Of a stretch of DNA of 64,000 nt, positions 43,517-53,770 are shown piece after piece. The notes beneath the pieces were generated by a model. That model did no database searches. It was not told the origin of the DNA and saw nothing but the letters and a program-made list of their open reading frames with translations. The stretch comes from Maribacter sp. 4G9 (GTDB taxonomy: Bacteria; Bacteroidota; Bacteroidia; Flavobacteriales; Flavobacteriaceae): contig NZ_MDGL01000168.1 of assembly GCF_002742265.1 (NCBI RefSeq), forward strand, positions 1 through 64,000, read 5' to 3'. A program made the position numbers and the translations under genes. Positions within the stretch are counted from its first letter, which is position 1, and the number at the start of each line of letters is the position of its first letter.

Positions 43517-46500
43517 TTAATTCCCAAAATTGTACCTGAGCGTAAAGCCGGCGTTGACCGTAGTTTGCGGGAAGGCAGTGGATACGGCAAACTGGGAGAA
43601 ATTATGATCATAGAAGAACAACACGTTTAATTGCTTGCTCAAGGCATAGTCCGCACCAAATTTTATGGACAATAGATTCTGTCCCGAAGTAATCTGGTTG
43701 TTGTTGATGTCCAAATTCCGAATAATGGTAATGTTGTCCCTAAGACTTACATCGGCCTTTAAATTCAAATCCCCCTTCAACCGAGTTTTGTTACCACCTA
43801 TATTCGTGACAAATTGTACATCCTTTATCCTGTAACCCAATCCTACCGTGTATTCTTGACCGTTTATTTCCGTCATCAGGTTATTATCAAAACTCAAGGA
43901 GAGTGTACGGTCCGTACGCACTTCCGCAAGTACACTTACAGAATTCTGCATTTCAAAATCGACCCTGACCAAGGGATTGAACTGGTCCGTTAAAACTATA
44001 TTGTTCAGAATCAGATCCGGAAGCAAATCTCCATTTTCAGTATCTACCGCTTGAATACCATCATTTATCAATTGCTGTTTCTCTAAATTGGTCTGAAAGG
44101 AATTGATACTGTACGAGGCCCTATATCCATGCTGAATTGAAAAACGCTTGAACTTTTTCTTGAACCACTTGTTCTGCATAAGTCCGGTATACTTAATGTT
44201 CCAGTTGGGAATTGGAATTTGTCTGAACACATCTAGATTCACCCTTTCTGCATCCTGACCGGTATAAGCCGCGAAGAATGCAGGTAATAATACGTCTTGT
44301 TGGGTCTTTCCATACCGCTCCGGGAAACCATCCTCATCCAAAGTTCCAGGTGTTTGCCCGCGATCGGAAACTAATCTATTTGCTATGGTAATCCTGTTTT
44401 CCTTAAACTGCTCAAAAGTATCCGAATCAAACTCGTCGCTCTTGCCAAAGGCCGTACCGATCATCATGGTAGAAATACTAAAGCTGCCCAATTGGTTTTG
44501 AAGACCGGTCCTATTGTCCAATAAAGCCTCCAAATCATAATTCTCCTGTATGCTGCTGGAGTACTGTCTATCGGCTACCAAATCGATGGTGATATCCCTA
44601 GTTGGCTGTGCCGTGGCGGTGATGTTCAATTGTTTGTTCGTTCTTCTGATAAACTGATCGTTAAAATCAGGGAAAGTGGTCAACCAACCATTTCTGGCGG
44701 CCTCGAATCGAACATCGGACTGACTACCCAATACAAAACCAAGGGTAGGCCTGGTGGTACCTATAAAACCTATGGACTGGGTGTATCCCGGCAGTACGGT
44801 TCCGTTGTTTTCATTATAGTTAATGTTCAAACGTTTTACCATGGTCACCACATCCACCATTGTATTAAAAAGGCCACTGGTTTTTGGTTTTACCTTTTCC
44901 TCTTCCGTTCTACCCTGGTTCAAAATATTGGGGCGAGCACCTGCTCTCTTTTGCGCCGTGGGGGCCTCCCTCTTTTTTAATCCGATAAGATCATAGAACT
45001 TTTGCATGGTCAAGGAAGCGGTCAACGTATGCGTATTGGCATTTTGAACCGTATTGATGCGTGCATTTGGGTCATTCAATGCTTCCTGGGCGACCTCCGC
45101 TAGGGCGTCCCCGCCACGTTGCCAATCAAAGTTACTGGTATAGCTGTACTGCGCATTGATAAAATCCAAAGCAGGGATTTTGGAAAAGGGCACTTCATAA
45201 TTCAATTGAATCTGTTGGGAATGCCTATTGGGCTCGCCCAAATCAAAAAAGCCGTCCCACAGTTCCAAGGTCTTATCTATTTCAGACCTTGGGTTACCAT
45301 CCTCTTCAAAATAGTTACGGACGATATTGTTGTTGGAAGCCGTCATGTTGAAGCGCAAGGACTTGGTCAGGTTATAATTGACAGCATATTGCCAATTGAA
45401 CAGATAATTCCTTTGTTGCAACTCCGGTAACGGCAAACGGTCCACACCTTCTTCCCGCACATCTCTAAAGCGCTGTGCATTGAATTGTCTGTTGATGTTG
45501 GAATTGACCGATACACTGGCGGGCAACAAATTCAAATTCAAGTCCTTTAACCATTTCCAGTATTTACCCGTGAAAAGGGAATCCTTTTTGGCGAAGGGTG
45601 CCACTTCTACAGGATCAAAACTGTGGTTATATACAAAACCTGTATTGACCGATTGATCCCTAAGTTCCGCTATTTCAAAATCCCTGTGTTGGGTTTCGTT
45701 GTAGGAATAGTTAAAGGTGAAATTCTCCACATCATAGAAATTGGCATCCGCCTCTTCGCTACGGTCCTTTCGTACTCCAATAAAGTTGATGCTGGTACGT
45801 TTTGTATAATCCTCTGCCTGTTCCCGTATTTCTTCAGCTGTCTGTTGATCTGGTGCAGCATCAATCAAATCGTTCAACTTTAAATCGTCGTACACAGGAT
45901 CAAATTCAGGGGTAATCAACTGTTCGGAAATACCATAGTTGAAAGGCAACTGAATACCCCATTTCTTGGGAAGTAGCTGCCCCACGTTCACATTGGTGAC
46001 CACGTCATAACTAGTCGCATCTTCCCGCGCCCTTTCGTTTGGCATTTGGTCAATGGACCCAAACCCCGAGGTACTCTTGCTACCCGTGGCGGTCACGTTC
46101 GCAAAATCTGCAACATTGGCGTCCACCGCCGCAATGGCCGCCCAACCTCCGTTATTGTCCAATCCCGCCAAACGAAGTTCGTTGAACCATACTTCGCCCC
46201 TTGCCGGTAAAATATCCTGGTTTTTTATACCTACCATCATACTACGGATACTTCCTAAAGAAGGATTTCCTTTAATACCGATTCGCAACCTTCCTGCGGC
46301 CCTATCGTCAAACTCGTTTACCGGAATAACTTCCCCATTTTCCACCTCAAAAAATCGTACTTCGCTCAAATCGCCCCCTTGTATCCATGCCGATTTCACC
46401 TTGTTCAAATCGCTTAAAGCTATGTCCATTTCGTTGACATCGGGCCATATCTCACTTTCCGATGCCGCGGTAAAAGGCGTAAACTGCAACGGTAGTTCTA

Positions 46501-49500
46501 TTTGATAATAATTCTGCGTAAAGTCCGTACCAATTCGTAAGAAACCTACCAGCGGCGTGGAACTATCGGCATAGTCGCTATCCACAATTTTCTCCGCATG
46601 CATGAACATCTTTATCTTTTGATACTGACGGATGTCCACGTTCAAATTCTTAAAAACGGCCCTAGAATCCCTGGATTCAAGCCCCTCCACTACCAGGGAC
46701 AAGGATTGCTCGTTCTGCCTAATGATCGTGTTGTTATTGTTCAACTGCTCCCTGGCAACGCCCGGAGGCAGGACATAGGGTATGGGAATCCTTCCGCTGT
46801 TCTCTTCAATGTTCACGGTATTCACGTCCAAGGTAGTACCGTCATCCGCCGGGTTGTTGTCGATATCAGGGTCCTGCAGTGTTTTTACATAGGTTCTCCA
46901 ATCGCCACGGACCAAATCCAAGGTAGCAAAACGAAGTACCGTTGATCCAGAAAAACCGGTCATGTACATACGCATAAAACTGATGGACCTAAAATCTGTA
47001 ATGCCGCCTACGGCATCGGTAAAATCGCTAAGGGGAATTTTATACTGAATCCACCTTCTATTCAATTGGTCTCCATTGGGCAATTCCGGAGTAACACCTT
47101 CCTTGATATCGGTAACGTATTTATCGTTTATCGTGGTCCCTGGTTTAATTTGAATCCGATATTCGTAGTAGCTATTTACGGTATTCATCGTCAGGTCCCT
47201 GTCCACATCCTCCACATCGGGCAGGGTGGTAGAACCCCTATTGGTATTGGTCACCTGTACGGGCGAGTTGCCATCGGGATTATTAAAATCGAGATACCGC
47301 TCTAAAATCCCTCCTTCCCTATTTAAGTAATACTGGTAGTTGTCCAAGGCAGGGTCCGGTCCCGGGTTAGCACCGTAGATGGCCGCTTCGGCTTCATCGT
47401 TCAAACCATCAAAACCTATATCCTGCAAAGTCCTATTGGGTTCGCTGGCATCAAAGGCATAGACCAAGGACTGGGTGGCCGGCACCTCTCCCCAACTGGT
47501 AGGGGCCACAAATTCGTTACTATCCACACCGGGCAATCCATTTTCATATTGTTTTTTACCATCGCGCAGAATATCTTCGGATATATTCCCTAAGTTCAAG
47601 ACCAGCTCCCCCGGGCTTGTTGCCTCGCCATCAACGTAAGGGTCAAGTACCCAAAACTGAACGAATTCCACGTTGGCCTGCTCAAAATTGGTACTGCTCA
47701 AAGACCGCATGATACCGCCCCACTTTTGATCAGGCTGGGTATTTTGAAAATCGGGATTATTATTATAGGGACCTTTAAGGTTTGGGTAATAGGCAATATC
47801 CAAAGTTCCCTGAACGGTTGTCTGACCTTGGGCAATATCCACCTGAGGAAAAACCTCATCTATAAAAACCCTACGGGTGGGGTTTGTGGAAATATCATTG
47901 TCCGTAATGGCCGTTGGCCTTTGATTGGTGTAAAAGATCGGGTCTATGGTGTACCAGGCCATTTTGGCTCGGCCAAATCCGTTTTCAAGGTTGGCAGGAT
48001 CTTCGGGAGAAGTACCCGTCAACTGTCCGCCGGGAGCAAACTCCAATGGTGTACTGGCCAAGGTCCATCCCAAGGAACCGCGGATATCAATCAAGGCCTG
48101 GGCGCCTTCAAAATCATCCAAATAGGTGGTAGTTTCCCCTTGGAAATCGGCATTCTTGGGTGAATTGGGTTTTAGCCAGGCAACCTCGGCACGAACCGAA
48201 AGATTAGAAGGTACATCCGTATCAATATTGGGAAGTTTGTTCACCATTCGCGTCAACCAAGGTACCTCCGTGGAGAAATTTCCGTTAAGACCATAAATGG
48301 TATTATTGACGGGTTCTATCCCAAAATTCGATTTTTGGGTCAATGGACGTTCATTTAGATTCAACAAAGTTCCCCCAAGCACGAAGTTCTTATTAAACTG
48401 ATGTTCCAGGTTTACTCCTGTAAACCTTCTGGTCTGCTGACCAAAAACGGCATTGTTCTCTACGGAAATATTGATGGGCGTATTGGAAGCTTCCAAACTA
48501 GGATCCAAAATTTGTACGGTCCCGGCCTGATAGTTCACCGTATAGTCTATTCCTTCCTGTAGCTGTCTACCGCCAGCGGTAACGGTCACCGAACCTCTGG
48601 GCACATTAAAAGCACCTATGGGAATACCGTTGTTTCCTTCGGACTTGTATCGTCCTTTTAAAAGGAACTTATTCTTTTCAGGATCTTGTAGGGCCGCCGC
48701 CTTGGTGGATTCGTACATATCCCTAAAGACATATTTTTCCTGATTTTCATTAAAGGAAGCGGCATTTTCGTAATCTCCCGTACCATCGTCCAAGGTTTCG
48801 AATAGGTATTGCCCAAAAGGCTCCACTTTGGTAAAAATGATACGCCCTCCTTGAATATCTACCGTAATACCGGGATAGAAATCAAAAAAACCATCCCCAC
48901 CAGGCTGCACATCGTTGTAAACATTCAATCGGTCCAAATTAAAAACGTCCAAAAGGATACGGTCCTGTAATCCTTCTGGCCAACCAGTCCCAGGACCTTC
49001 TACGACAGGGGTAATATAATTTCTAGGCGTTGGATCGGAATAAAGGATATTCATGTTAAAGTCATCTTCGCTCAAGCGAAAGGCGCCCGTGGCATAAATA
49101 TTCTTCATCATCAAATCCCATATAGGATCGCTGACGTTCGTAATATTACTTTTCAAAAGTTTTAGAACTAATGTATTGTTCTCGATTACCGGAGCGGCCC
49201 CTCCGGAAATCGTGGTGGCATCCAAACCTCCATTGGCAAATTCACCCACTTGGTATACGTTCCCATCAAAGGTATACTGGTAGGCGACGGCCAATACCTC
49301 ATCATTGCTCAAACGTTGGTTCAAGGATATATATCCCAATTGGGTATTGAAATCGAAGTCCCGTCCTTGTTCAAGTTTACGGGCATTTTCCAGGATGGCA
49401 TAATCAAATCCCTGATTGGCCTGATATCCAGGCACTATTGGATTAAAACCTTGTTCAACAGTTGCAATTTCTCGGATATTGTCATTTAACGCCCCACCAC

Positions 49501-50734
49501 CACTACTGATCAATGCAGGGTCATAGGCATTTGCTCCATTTCTTGGCAAACCGTTCAAAGTTGATGGAAAAAATCCACTGGCCACATCCCCAGCGATTAA
49601 ACCTATCCTCGTTTTTTCCTCATCCGTTGCCCCTGAAATGGGGTCTCCATATCTAGTTTCCCCCAAATCCTGCAAAGCCACTACATTACGAACATTGAGT
49701 GTTTGTTGGCTTCTGTTGGTGACCCAAACCTCCAAACGGGTTATCTGGACCTTACTTTGAATGAAGGGATATTTTTCCAAGGCCCTGTCATAATTGTCCC
49801 GAAAGTATTGGGCCAAAAAGAAATGCCTATCCTCGTCATAATCGAGTGCCGTTAAATTAAATTCATTGATGGTTCCCCCACCTTGGGCCACAACCGTGTT
49901 ATTCTGGGAACGCTGCTCAGAAAAAACAGCGGTTACCGTTGTTTTTCCAAACTGTAATTGTGTTTTCACACCAAAAAGGCTCTGCGCCCCTTGAATCAAG
50001 GAACTGTTCAAGGGCATGTTGACATTACCTACCTCTATCTTTCTTAAAATATCATCTTCGGTGGGCGTATAGTCCAACTTCACAATATTCTGAAAATCAA
50101 AAGTCGCCTCCGTATCGTAGTTGGCGTTTACTTGCAAGCGCTCCCCGATCTTGCCCAACATACTTAGACTGATTCGCTGATCAAAGTCAAAAGAAAGATT
50201 GGTCCTGTTACGGGGCGATAGGGAAGGATTGTCGTTCTTTTGCCAGATAACGCCCAAATCCATGGCGACAGATCCCTGCGGGATGACCTCTATGGTATTT
50301 CCGCCAAATACCGATTGAAAAAAATCGTTATTGATGTAAAAGTTGGGCAACAGATTTCGTCGGGCTTCCTCACTCCCGGCCTTCTTACCGGAATAGGCAT
50401 CGGATTTTTCCTTGAAGTAGCTCTTTATTCCCTCCCTGCGAACTAGTTCATAGTACGCATCCGGTGTTAGTATAATGGGGTAGCCAATGTTGAAATCACC
50501 AATACTCTCATTATAAATATATCGGTCCAGATTGGGATCGTAAATATATTTGGAAACAATACTATCCGGATTTTCCAGTACGATCCGTCCAAGATCATAC
50601 CCCGTCTTTACCGAATCTATCTCTTGTCCATCTGTTTCCTGGGCCTTGGATTGTTCCACAAAGCCAATAAAAACAATGAATAGGATAGTATGCTTAAAAG
50701 AATCTTTAAGTTTTTTAAATGCCCCTTGTTTCAA
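43517..50734 (-). CDS. sprA: T9SS outer-membrane translocon SprA
   Basis: Protein of 2405 residues, almost the same length as F. johnsoniae SprA. It has a signal peptide (about 1-31, VEQSKAQ), SprA motifs such as PRNRTNLSFDFDQRISLSMLGKIG and GEVWFNELRLAG, and a C-terminal region with many amphipathic strands ending in FTLRYNFGN. SprA is the very large single-chain beta barrel through which T9SS proteins leave the cell, including adhesins like the one at 11935. The only start ahead of the signal peptide is TTG at 50734, five bases after the ruvA stop, so ruvA and sprA look translationally linked. No sign of frameshift. Confidence 0.97.
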   Translation of the reverse strand: MKQGAFKKLKDSFKHTILFIVFIGFVEQSKAQETDGQEIDSVKTGYDLGRIVLENPDSIVSKYIYDPNLDRYIYNESIGDFNIGYPIILTPDAYYELVRREGIKSYFKEKSDAYSGKKAGSEEARRNLLPNFYINNDFFQSVFGGNTIEVIPQGSVAMDLGVIWQKNDNPSLSPRNRTNLSFDFDQRISLSMLGKIGERLQVNANYDTEATFDFQNIVKLDYTPTEDDILRKIEVGNVNMPLNSSLIQGAQSLFGVKTQLQFGKTTVTAVFSEQRSQNNTVVAQGGGTINEFNLTALDYDEDRHFFLAQYFRDNYDRALEKYPFIQSKVQITRLEVWVTNRSQQTLNVRNVVALQDLGETRYGDPISGATDEEKTRIGLIAGDVASGFFPSTLNGLPRNGANAYDPALISSGGGALNDNIREIATVEQGFNPIVPGYQANQGFDYAILENARKLEQGRDFDFNTQLGYISLNQRLSNDEVLAVAYQYTFDGNVYQVGEFANGGLDATTISGGAAPVIENNTLVLKLLKSNITNVSDPIWDLMMKNIYATGAFRLSEDDFNMNILYSDPTPRNYITPVVEGPGTGWPEGLQDRILLDVFNLDRLNVYNDVQPGGDGFFDFYPGITVDIQGGRIIFTKVEPFGQYLFETLDDGTGDYENAASFNENQEKYVFRDMYESTKAAALQDPEKNKFLLKGRYKSEGNNGIPIGAFNVPRGSVTVTAGGRQLQEGIDYTVNYQAGTVQILDPSLEASNTPINISVENNAVFGQQTRRFTGVNLEHQFNKNFVLGGTLLNLNERPLTQKSNFGIEPVNNTIYGLNGNFSTEVPWLTRMVNKLPNIDTDVPSNLSVRAEVAWLKPNSPKNADFQGETTTYLDDFEGAQALIDIRGSLGWTLASTPLEFAPGGQLTGTSPEDPANLENGFGRAKMAWYTIDPIFYTNQRPTAITDNDISTNPTRRVFIDEVFPQVDIAQGQTTVQGTLDIAYYPNLKGPYNNNPDFQNTQPDQKWGGIMRSLSSTNFEQANVEFVQFWVLDPYVDGEATSPGELVLNLGNISEDILRDGKKQYENGLPGVDSNEFVAPTSWGEVPATQSLVYAFDASEPNRTLQDIGFDGLNDEAEAAIYGANPGPDPALDNYQYYLNREGGILERYLDFNNPDGNSPVQVTNTNRGSTTLPDVEDVDRDLTMNTVNSYYEYRIQIKPGTTINDKYVTDIKEGVTPELPNGDQLNRRWIQYKIPLSDFTDAVGGITDFRSISFMRMYMTGFSGSTVLRFATLDLVRGDWRTYVKTLQDPDIDNNPADDGTTLDVNTVNIEENSGRIPIPYVLPPGVAREQLNNNNTIIRQNEQSLSLVVEGLESRDSRAVFKNLNVDIRQYQKIKMFMHAEKIVDSDYADSSTPLVGFLRIGTDFTQNYYQIELPLQFTPFTAASESEIWPDVNEMDIALSDLNKVKSAWIQGGDLSEVRFFEVENGEVIPVNEFDDRAAGRLRIGIKGNPSLGSIRSMMVGIKNQDILPARGEVWFNELRLAGLDNNGGWAAIAAVDANVADFANVTATGSKSTSGFGSIDQMPNERAREDATSYDVVTNVNVGQLLPKKWGIQLPFNYGISEQLITPEFDPVYDDLKLNDLIDAAPDQQTAEEIREQAEDYTKRTSINFIGVRKDRSEEADANFYDVENFTFNYSYNETQHRDFEIAELRDQSVNTGFVYNHSFDPVEVAPFAKKDSLFTGKYWKWLKDLNLNLLPASVSVNSNINRQFNAQRFRDVREEGVDRLPLPELQQRNYLFNWQYAVNYNLTKSLRFNMTASNNNIVRNYFEEDGNPRSEIDKTLELWDGFFDLGEPNRHSQQIQLNYEVPFSKIPALDFINAQYSYTSNFDWQRGGDALAEVAQEALNDPNARINTVQNANTHTLTASLTMQKFYDLIGLKKREAPTAQKRAGARPNILNQGRTEEEKVKPKTSGLFNTMVDVVTMVKRLNINYNENNGTVLPGYTQSIGFIGTTRPTLGFVLGSQSDVRFEAARNGWLTTFPDFNDQFIRRTNKQLNITATAQPTRDITIDLVADRQYSSSIQENYDLEALLDNRTGLQNQLGSFSISTMMIGTAFGKSDEFDSDTFEQFKENRITIANRLVSDRGQTPGTLDEDGFPERYGKTQQDVLLPAFFAAYTGQDAERVNLDVFRQIPIPNWNIKYTGLMQNKWFKKKFKRFSIQHGYRASYSINSFQTNLEKQQLINDGIQAVDTENGDLLPDLILNNIVLTDQFNPLVRVDFEMQNSVSVLAEVRTDRTLSLSFDNNLMTEINGQEYTVGLGYRIKDVQFVTNIGGNKTRLKGDLNLKADVSLRDNITIIRNLDINNNQITSGQNLLSIKFGADYALSKQLNVLFFYDHNFSQFAVSTAFPQTTVNAGFTLRYNFGN

Positions 50735-50739
50735 ACTTG

Positions 50740-51321
50740 CTACAAATTTTTCAGCGCCAGTTTTATAATGTTCTCTACGCTTAAAGAGGGGTCTTGGGAA
50801 ATCACCTTATCTACTACCTTTTCAGCCTGTTTTCTAGCGAAACCCAGTACCTCTAAAGCAGATAACGCTTCATCCCTATTTGTATTGTTTGGAAATGTTG
50901 AAACTTCGTCTATATCGTACACTTTTAAAATCTTGTCCCGAAGGTCCAAAATGACCCGCTGCGCAGTCTTCGCACCGATGCCCTTTATTGCCTGAATGGA
51001 AGGGACATTTCCATTGGCTATTGCTTCCCTAATCTCTACCGGGGACATGGAGGATAACATGGTTCGTGCAGTACTTGAACCAATCCCGGAAACTGATAAG
51101 AGTAACCTGAATATTTCCCGTTCCGATCTTTCCGAAAAACCAAATAGGGTGTGGGAGTCCTCCTTTACTTGCAAGTGGGTATAAATATTCACCAATTCAT
51201 TATCTGGGAGTTTGGAAAAGGTATGTAAGGATATATTCACAAAGTATCCTACCCCATTACATTCTACGATAAGATGCGTTGGGTTTTTCTCAATCAATTT
51301 TCCCTTTAAATGATGGATCAT
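50740..51321 (-). CDS. ruvA: Holliday junction branch migration protein RuvA
   Basis: Protein of 193 residues with the OB-fold N-terminus (MIHHLKGKLIEKNPTHLIVECNGVGYFVNI), two helix-hairpin-helix motifs (VSGIGSSTARTML, IKGIGAKTAQRVILDL) and the C-terminal domain that contacts RuvB. It binds Holliday junctions and loads the RuvB motor coded at 56195. It is directly followed by sprA. A short heptamer repeat sits about 14 bases upstream of its ATG. Confidence 0.96.
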   Translation of the reverse strand: MIHHLKGKLIEKNPTHLIVECNGVGYFVNISLHTFSKLPDNELVNIYTHLQVKEDSHTLFGFSERSEREIFRLLLSVSGIGSSTARTMLSSMSPVEIREAIANGNVPSIQAIKGIGAKTAQRVILDLRDKILKVYDIDEVSTFPNNTNRDEALSALEVLGFARKQAEKVVDKVISQDPSLSVENIIKLALKNL

Positions 51322-51335
51322 GGAATTTGGCTAAT

Positions 51336-51359
51336 GGTTGTTGGTTGTTGGTTGTTGGT
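51336..51359. repeat. Heptanucleotide tandem repeat upstream of ruvA
   Basis: Three perfect copies of GGTTGTT (51336-51356) plus a partial GGT, between the malic enzyme stop (51373) and the ruvA ATG (51321). Slippage would change the length of the ruvA-sprA leader in steps of seven bases. Confidence 0.8.
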
Positions 51360-51372
51360 AAAAAAACAAACT

Positions 51373-53667
51373 TTATTGTCCCTTTTTGATATTTCTTCTT
51401 TTCTCACGTTCTTGGGCATCAATAACGGCAACGGCCGCCATATTGACTATTTCCTCTACACTGGCCCCCAATTGCATAATGTGAACGGATTTTCTAAGAC
51501 CTACCATGATAGGGCCTATGGAATCTGACTTGTTCAATTCCTTTAGTAGCTTATAGGTGATATTTGCCGATTCCAGATTTGGAAAAACCAAGGTATTTAC
51601 CTTTCTACCTGCCAATTTAGAGAAAGGGAATTTGCTTTCATGAAGCTCCTTGTTCAAGGCAAAATCCATTTGTATTTCCCCATCTACCACCAACTCCGGA
51701 CTGGTCTCATGCAACAATTTTACCGCTTCCCTAACCTTTATGGCATTATTGTGTGCCGAAGAACCAAAATTGGCATAACTCAACAAAGCAATTACCGGGT
51801 CAAAACCAAAAGTTGTGGCAACGTTCGCCGTCATTTGGGTAATGTCCGCTATTTCCTCTGCATTTGGGTCAATATTGATAGAGGTATCCGCCAAGAACAA
51901 AGGCCCTCTTTCGGTAATCATAATATTTACCGTAGCTACTTTCTTCACACCCGATGCTCTTCCTATCACCTCCAAAATAGGTTTGACCACTGTTGGATAT
52001 GCCCTGGAATATCCAGATATCATGCCATCGGCATCCCCTTCGAGCACCATCATGGCACCAAAATAATTGCGTTCCCGCATTTTGATCTTGGCACTATACA
52101 GCGTCGTACCCTTTCTTTTTCTACTTTCCCAATATTTGGTAGCATACCTAATATGTCGTTCATCAAATTCATCCGACAACGGGTCCACGATAGGGATATC
52201 GGCATCAAATTCAAGTTCTTTCTTTAGCTCAAGAATGACATCCTTTCTACCTAAGAGTATAGGTTCTGCAAGTCCTTCTTCATATACGATCTGGGCTGCC
52301 TTGAGAACATCCAAATGGTCCGCTTCCGCAAATACAATTCGCTTTGGGTTGGTTCTTGCCCTTCCATGAAGCAATCGTACCACCTTATTATCGTTCCCTG
52401 AACGAAGCATCAATTCCTCCTTATACTTATCCCAATCCTCTATAGGGGCTTTTGCAACTCCGCTTTCCATGGCCGCCCTTGCAACCGCAGGTGGAATTTC
52501 ATGAATCAATCGTTGGTCAAAGGGTTTTGGGATTATATAGTCCTTACCAAAGGTGAGTCGGGTTTCCCCATATGCTATATTCACCTGTTCCGGCACCGGT
52601 TGTTTGGTTAGTTGGGCCAATGCCTTAACGGCTGCCATCTTCATTTCTTCATTAATGGAAGTTGCCCTAACGTCCAACGCCCCCCTGAAAATAAATGGAA
52701 AACCAAGTACGTTATTCACCTGATTGGGATGGTCCGACCTACCTGTTGCCATGATAATATCCTTTCTGGTTTTTACGGCAAGATCATAGTTAACCTCCGG
52801 ATTGGGATTTGCCATGGCAAAGACTATAGGGTTGTCCGCCATGGAATTGAGCATTGCTGGAGTAACGATATCGGCAATGGACAAACCAATAAATACATCT
52901 GCATTTACCATAGCTTCTTCCAAGGTGTCAATTTTTCTATCCGTAGCAAACTCACGTTTTGAATCCGATAGGTTATCGGCATCCTTTCGTATAACCCCCT
53001 TACTATCCAACATTACAATATTTTCTGCCCTTGCCCCAAATGCTTTGTACAATTTTGTGCAGGATACGGCTGCAGCGCCTGCACCGCTAACCACTATGGT
53101 CACATCCTCTATTTTCTTTTTCGCCAATTCCAAGGCGTTCAATAAGGCCGCGGCCGATATTATAGCGGTCCCATGCTGATCATCGTGCATGACCGGAATA
53201 TCCAACTCCTCCTTTAACCTCCTTTCGATTTCAAAAGCTTCCGGCGCTTTGATATCTTCTAGATTGATACCGCCAAAAGTGGGGGCTATCATTTTTACGG
53301 TTTCTATAAATTTTTCCACATCCTCCGTATCCACTTCTATATCGATTCCATCGATATCGGCAAAAATTTTAAAGAGCAGGCCTTTACCTTCCATTACTGG
53401 CTTAGAAGCTTCCGGCCCAATGTTACCCAAGCCCAAGACGGCCGTACCGTTGGAAATAATGGCCACTAAATTTCCTTTTGAGGTGTATTTATAAACGTTT
53501 TCCTTGTTCTTTGCAATTTCCAGACAGGGTTCTGCCACTCCGGGGGAATAGGCAAGAGCAAGATCGCGCTGGGTACTATAAGGTTTTGTGGGAACGATTT
53601 TAATCTTACCGGGTTGAGGTTTGGCATGGTACACCAAGGCCTCCCTACGTTGTTTCTCCTTGCTCAT
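51373..53667 (-). CDS. maeB: NADP-dependent malic enzyme with phosphotransacetylase-like domain
   Basis: Protein of 764 residues. The N-terminal malic enzyme part (about 1-420) includes YSPGVAEPC, VMHDDQHGTAIISAAALLNAL with the metal-binding Asp and the NAD(P) fold VVSGAGAAAVSC. The C-terminal part (about 430-764) is PTA-like (RIVFAEADHLDVLKAAQI, MVGLRKSVHIMQLGASVEEIV) and is thought to be regulatory in this two-part type. It turns malate into pyruvate and CO2 with reduction of NADP. A TACATTTG box (53687-53694, minus strand) just ahead of the ATG is a likely -7 element. Confidence 0.95.
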   Translation of the reverse strand: MSKEKQRREALVYHAKPQPGKIKIVPTKPYSTQRDLALAYSPGVAEPCLEIAKNKENVYKYTSKGNLVAIISNGTAVLGLGNIGPEASKPVMEGKGLLFKIFADIDGIDIEVDTEDVEKFIETVKMIAPTFGGINLEDIKAPEAFEIERRLKEELDIPVMHDDQHGTAIISAAALLNALELAKKKIEDVTIVVSGAGAAAVSCTKLYKAFGARAENIVMLDSKGVIRKDADNLSDSKREFATDRKIDTLEEAMVNADVFIGLSIADIVTPAMLNSMADNPIVFAMANPNPEVNYDLAVKTRKDIIMATGRSDHPNQVNNVLGFPFIFRGALDVRATSINEEMKMAAVKALAQLTKQPVPEQVNIAYGETRLTFGKDYIIPKPFDQRLIHEIPPAVARAAMESGVAKAPIEDWDKYKEELMLRSGNDNKVVRLLHGRARTNPKRIVFAEADHLDVLKAAQIVYEEGLAEPILLGRKDVILELKKELEFDADIPIVDPLSDEFDERHIRYATKYWESRKRKGTTLYSAKIKMRERNYFGAMMVLEGDADGMISGYSRAYPTVVKPILEVIGRASGVKKVATVNIMITERGPLFLADTSINIDPNAEEIADITQMTANVATTFGFDPVIALLSYANFGSSAHNNAIKVREAVKLLHETSPELVVDGEIQMDFALNKELHESKFPFSKLAGRKVNTLVFPNLESANITYKLLKELNKSDSIGPIMVGLRKSVHIMQLGASVEEIVNMAAVAVIDAQEREKRRNIKKGQ

Positions 53668-53770
53668 GTTTTGGGAATTTGAACCACAAATGTAACGGTA
53701 TTCCTGTAAACCCGATAAAAAGTTATTGGTTTTAAATCAACAAAAAACGGCTATAAAACGAAATCATTAG

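Noticed and set aside
47726-48163. Open frame of 145 codons on the plus strand inside sprA
   Set aside because: It is antisense to a well-conserved part of sprA, has no start signal or family likeness, and its length is expected from the codon use of the real gene.
51640-52227. Open frame of 195 codons opposite the malic enzyme gene
   Set aside because: Rich in His, Arg and aromatic residues as typical for antisense reading; the minus-strand frame is clearly maeB.
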